Positions 5,775 to 7,668 of a stretch of 7,668 nt of DNA are shown one piece after another. Positions within the stretch are counted from its first letter, which is position 1. Each line of letters opens with the position of its first letter. The position numbers were made by a program, and so were the translations under genes. The DNA is taken from NCBI GenBank assembly GCA_035946175.1, contig DASYZQ010000022.1:1-7668 (forward strand), in the 5' to 3' direction. Origin of the DNA: DASYZQ01 sp035946175. Its GTDB lineage: Bacteria > Patescibacteriota > Saccharimonadia > Saccharimonadales > UBA4665. The notes under the pieces are model-generated. The model did not search any database and had not been told where the DNA came from. It saw only the letters and a program-made list of their open reading frames with translations.

Positions 5775-6046
5775 ATGGCTGGCGATGTGTCTTATTCTGC
5801 GTATAATGACAACAAAGTATATCTGATGAATACAGCAGACAGACATAACTTTATTCGGGCAGAAATCACCTTTTTTGCTGCTATGGCGGTGAAGCCGCAT
5901 GGCCTGGCACAACAGCAGCATTCGTATGTGTCGCGCCCCGAGGCTATCTGATTGAAAATCAGCTGCTATTTCAATTGGCCTTTGCGGTTCTGTTTTTGAG
6001 AACTATCCTTAGCCTGCTACGAAAACTTCCGGATCGTTGGTCGTAA
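5775..6046 (+). pseudogene. Possible small gene interrupted by a frameshift
   Basis: From ATG 5775 a frame of 58 codons reads MAGDVSYSAYNDNKVYLMNT and continues through RAEITFFAAMAVKPHGLAQQ to a TGA at 5949-5951. In the +2 frame, open from 5849, the sequence becomes protein-like where the first one ends: RGYLIENQLLFQLAFAVLFL (from 5939), then a basic end KLPDRWS before TAA at 6044. Joining them at the CGCCCC run (5934-5939), by adding one base, would give a protein of about 90 residues with one C-terminal membrane helix. Both halves have a coding-like purine-first codon bias. I see no ribosome binding site. A TATAAT at 5802-5807 lies inside the first half without a -35. The opposite strand also has a 69-codon frame (5921-5712), Cys/His-rich and less convincing. 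It could be a decayed gene, a sequencing error or chance. Function unknown. Confidence 0.3.
5951..5975. repeat. Inverted repeat with 7-bp arms
   Basis: ATTGAAA (5951-5957) and TTTCAAT (5969-5975) are perfect inverted arms around an 11-base loop that contains the palindrome CAGCTG. No T-run follows directly on either strand. It lies between the phage-like genes and the small - strand gene, overlapping the possible broken gene. Role unknown. Confidence 0.45.
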
Positions 6047-6083
6047 GCCGAGCTTGAAAAAACAGATATCCGATGACAGCTAC

Positions 6084-6782
6084 TCACCCTATCCCCATGA
6101 GGGATCGGGTAGTGCCACTTGAGGCAATAGCGGCTGGCAGCAGCGCAGTTGTTAATTGTGCCCATGCCCGCCCGGTTGTCCAGGTAGCGTACGGGTTCAT
6201 GACCCCGATAGTTGTTTCAATGGCATAGCCGTCAAATACATGGATAGCCCCGGAGGCATTACTTTGCAACAGATTGACGGTGGCCCCGCCCGAGGTGGTC
6301 CAGGGGTTAGCTCCGATGGTAACAGTATTACCGAGGCCTATCTGCACGAACAGCAGGTCATTGTCGTTGGATGTCGTAACGCTTGGCTGTGATCCATTAT
6401 TTGTGGTGACGGTACCATTGTTTTCGGCATGGCCAACAGTATTATCTATAATGTTGGCAATAGTTGTGGCATTCCCGCTGAATTCGTAAATCTGCATGTA
6501 TATTGTCGCGCCACTGAGTGTCGCCGTAATGGTCTTGGATTGACTGGCTGTGGCTATCATTCCGTAAAGGAAAAGTATTTGGTTCGTCGAACGGGCTTCA
6601 GAATTTAGCAGGGTGAGATTGTTACTATTACCATCCTGCATACTGGTCAGCGCGGAACTGTTGGTGTTGTTCCATACAGAAGCCAGGATTAAATTTCCCT
6701 GGGTCGGTGTGCTGGTATACGTGGCAGTAACCGGGCTGGCACCGGTGGCATTATTAGTGGACTGTATCAGTGAATAGGCCAT
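6084..6782 (-). CDS. Phage-like beta-sandwich structural or surface protein
   Basis: This is a 232-residue protein very rich in Ser, Thr, Asn, Ala and Gly, with one Lys, three Arg and no Cys, and with no signal peptide. The layout (an N-terminal SLIQSTNNATGASPVTATYT, then a GNLILASVW strand near 29-37 and an IYEFSG strand near 98-103) is one I associate with jelly-roll-like domains of tailed-phage tail or fibre proteins and similar metagenomic proteins. This comes from memory, not from a search. No catalytic motif is visible. The ATG at 6782 begins 1 nt after the stop of the upstream gene and lacks a clear ribosome binding site, so the two are almost certainly co-transcribed and translationally coupled. 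No good terminator follows: downstream there is only a palindromic GATATC and an A/T-rich stretch at 6056-6070. A cell-surface adhesin is the main alternative. Confidence 0.65.
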   Translation of the reverse strand: MAYSLIQSTNNATGASPVTATYTSTPTQGNLILASVWNNTNSSALTSMQDGNSNNLTLLNSEARSTNQILFLYGMIATASQSKTITATLSGATIYMQIYEFSGNATTIANIIDNTVGHAENNGTVTTNNGSQPSVTTSNDNDLLFVQIGLGNTVTIGANPWTTSGGATVNLLQSNASGAIHVFDGYAIETTIGVMNPYATWTTGRAWAQLTTALLPAAIASSGTTRSLMGIG

Positions 6783-6783
6783 G

Positions 6784-7668
6784 CTACTGATTCTTGAGGA
6801 ATTGAACCGTTACATAGAGACTTGCTACTGAGGTACCGCAGGTAACGGTCCAGGCTGTATTGGCGGTTGTTGCGGCAAGTGGTACCTGGTAACTTGCTCC
6901 CCTGGTGTCGCCGGGTGGTACATAGAAATAATAGGAGTTCGTGCCGTCGGATAAGGTGACTAATGTGGCTGAGGCAGAAGAGTTACCTAGGACGATAGAG
7001 GATATGTCGGCGAAGACATTACTACCGGCGGCCGTTACTACTGTCGTTGACGCGATAGAACTGGTAATTGTGGTCGACTGCATGGCGACGAGATCTCGGG
7101 TAGTCTGAGGGATAACTACTTGTCGCCCGAACTTGTCGGCATAATTGGTCATGTAGTTGGTGGCAGTAGCTGCCGTAGGTAGTGCAGTACGGGCTACAGA
7201 TAAACCACCGGCAGCGACGACGCCAGTACCGGTGGTGTTGGTGGCATTGCTGGCGCTTACCATCGTCTCCATGGTCCCGCCGGAGTTTAATATTCCATTG
7301 CCGACGGCTAGAAAGTTACTGGCAGTGCCAGATGTCGTACCGGCAGCGGTTGCCGAGTTGAGGCCCTTTAAGTTACTGCTGGATCCATTCATTGCCACGT
7401 AAAAGGCGGTAGTTGGTACTGTTGAGCCGGTGGCCGAGTTAGCGACTACATAGAGACCATTTTTGCCAGTGACGGCGTTGACGTTGGCGGTATTTGTGCC
7501 GTCGGTAATCTCTACGGGGCCAGTATTATTCGACGCTATCGTCACCGGCACTGATGCCGCCATAGTCGTCTGCCCGAGAGCTACACTACTACCACCTACC
7601 TGGGAGAGGTTAACCGAAGAGTTCGCCGCTATAGTGACGCTTGGTGTATTGGTAACAGCTACCTGTGC
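6784..7668 (-). CDS. Phage-like tail or surface structural protein (N-terminus outside window)
   Basis: The frame is open to the window edge, so the ATG at 7563 is internal. The 35 codons before it read on smoothly (VTNTPSVTIAANSSVNLSQV, then GGSSVALGQTTMAASVPVTI). At least 294 residues are present. The sequence is Ser/Thr/Ala/Asn-rich with four Lys and one Cys. The N-terminal part has short beta-strand repeats of the type V-V-N-P-V-I. The C-terminal 120 residues hold DKFGRQVVIPQTTRDLV (178-194), YVPPGDTRG (249-257) and a final strand VTVQFLKNQ. I know this arrangement as a recurrent C-terminal domain of phage and virus-like structural proteins; no database check was possible. It is directly followed by the 232-residue gene (1-nt gap). 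The pair is probably part of a prophage tail or host-attachment module that continues beyond the window. Confidence 0.7.
   Translation of the reverse strand, partial: AQVAVTNTPSVTIAANSSVNLSQVGGSSVALGQTTMAASVPVTIASNNTGPVEITDGTNTANVNAVTGKNGLYVVANSATGSTVPTTAFYVAMNGSSSNLKGLNSATAAGTTSGTASNFLAVGNGILNSGGTMETMVSASNATNTTGTGVVAAGGLSVARTALPTAATATNYMTNYADKFGRQVVIPQTTRDLVAMQSTTITSSIASTTVVTAAGSNVFADISSIVLGNSSASATLVTLSDGTNSYYFYVPPGDTRGASYQVPLAATTANTAWTVTCGTSVASLYVTVQFLKNQ

Noticed and set aside
5712..5921. 69-codon - strand frame
   Set aside because: It is Cys/His/Ile-rich with no ribosome binding site, and overlaps a + strand frame with more natural composition. It cannot be fully excluded.
5191..6083. 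tRNA gene or attachment site marking a prophage edge
   Set aside because: I could find no cloverleaf or T-loop motif and no long direct repeat pair; only short repeats are present.

Overview
The window is built around a complete cytochrome bo3 quinol oxidase operon, cyoABCDE, on the + strand (173-4894). An unassigned C-terminal gene fragment precedes it and a small three-helix membrane protein (4918-5190) follows it. The remainder runs mostly on the - strand: a short basic protein with its own ribosome binding site and terminator (5625-5419), a possible broken + strand gene (5775-6046), and two adjacent Ser/Thr/Asn-rich beta-type proteins (6782-6084 and 7668-6784, the second cut by the window edge) that look like phage tail or surface structural proteins.

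Organism: TGA is used as a stop throughout and GC looks close to 50%. Most starts lack a clear Shine-Dalgarno, and genes are packed with 4-nt overlaps. A bo3 oxidase in the E. coli gene order next to small membrane proteins and phage-like beta proteins fits what I know of Candidatus Saccharibacteria (TM7; Patescibacteria), some of which carry cyo as their only terminal oxidase. This is an inference; a proteobacterium or another phylum cannot be excluded from this window alone.

How the genes work together: CyoA, B, C and D form the membrane complex that oxidises quinol and reduces O2 to water while moving protons. CyoE farnesylates heme b to heme o, which the CyoB catalytic site needs. All heme, CuB, D-channel and K-channel residues that I can place in CyoB are present. 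CyoA lacks the CuA ligands, as expected of a quinol oxidase. One proposed quinone-site residue differs from E. coli (His98 is Gln105 here), and the lipoprotein cysteine of CyoA is absent. The cyo genes are probably one transcript. A 14-nt promoter-like motif before cyoA recurs almost unchanged just before the 4918 gene, where it would give a leaderless mRNA.

The 5191-6083 stretch separates the respiratory operon from the phage-like block. It holds the small - strand unit, several inverted and direct repeats, and a possible frameshifted gene, so it may mark the edge of an integrated element. I see no tRNA, integrase, transposase, CRISPR array or convincing attachment site. I found no clearly new multi-gene system; the best leads are the small - strand gene, the shared promoter motif, the quinone-site substitution and the phage-like pair.
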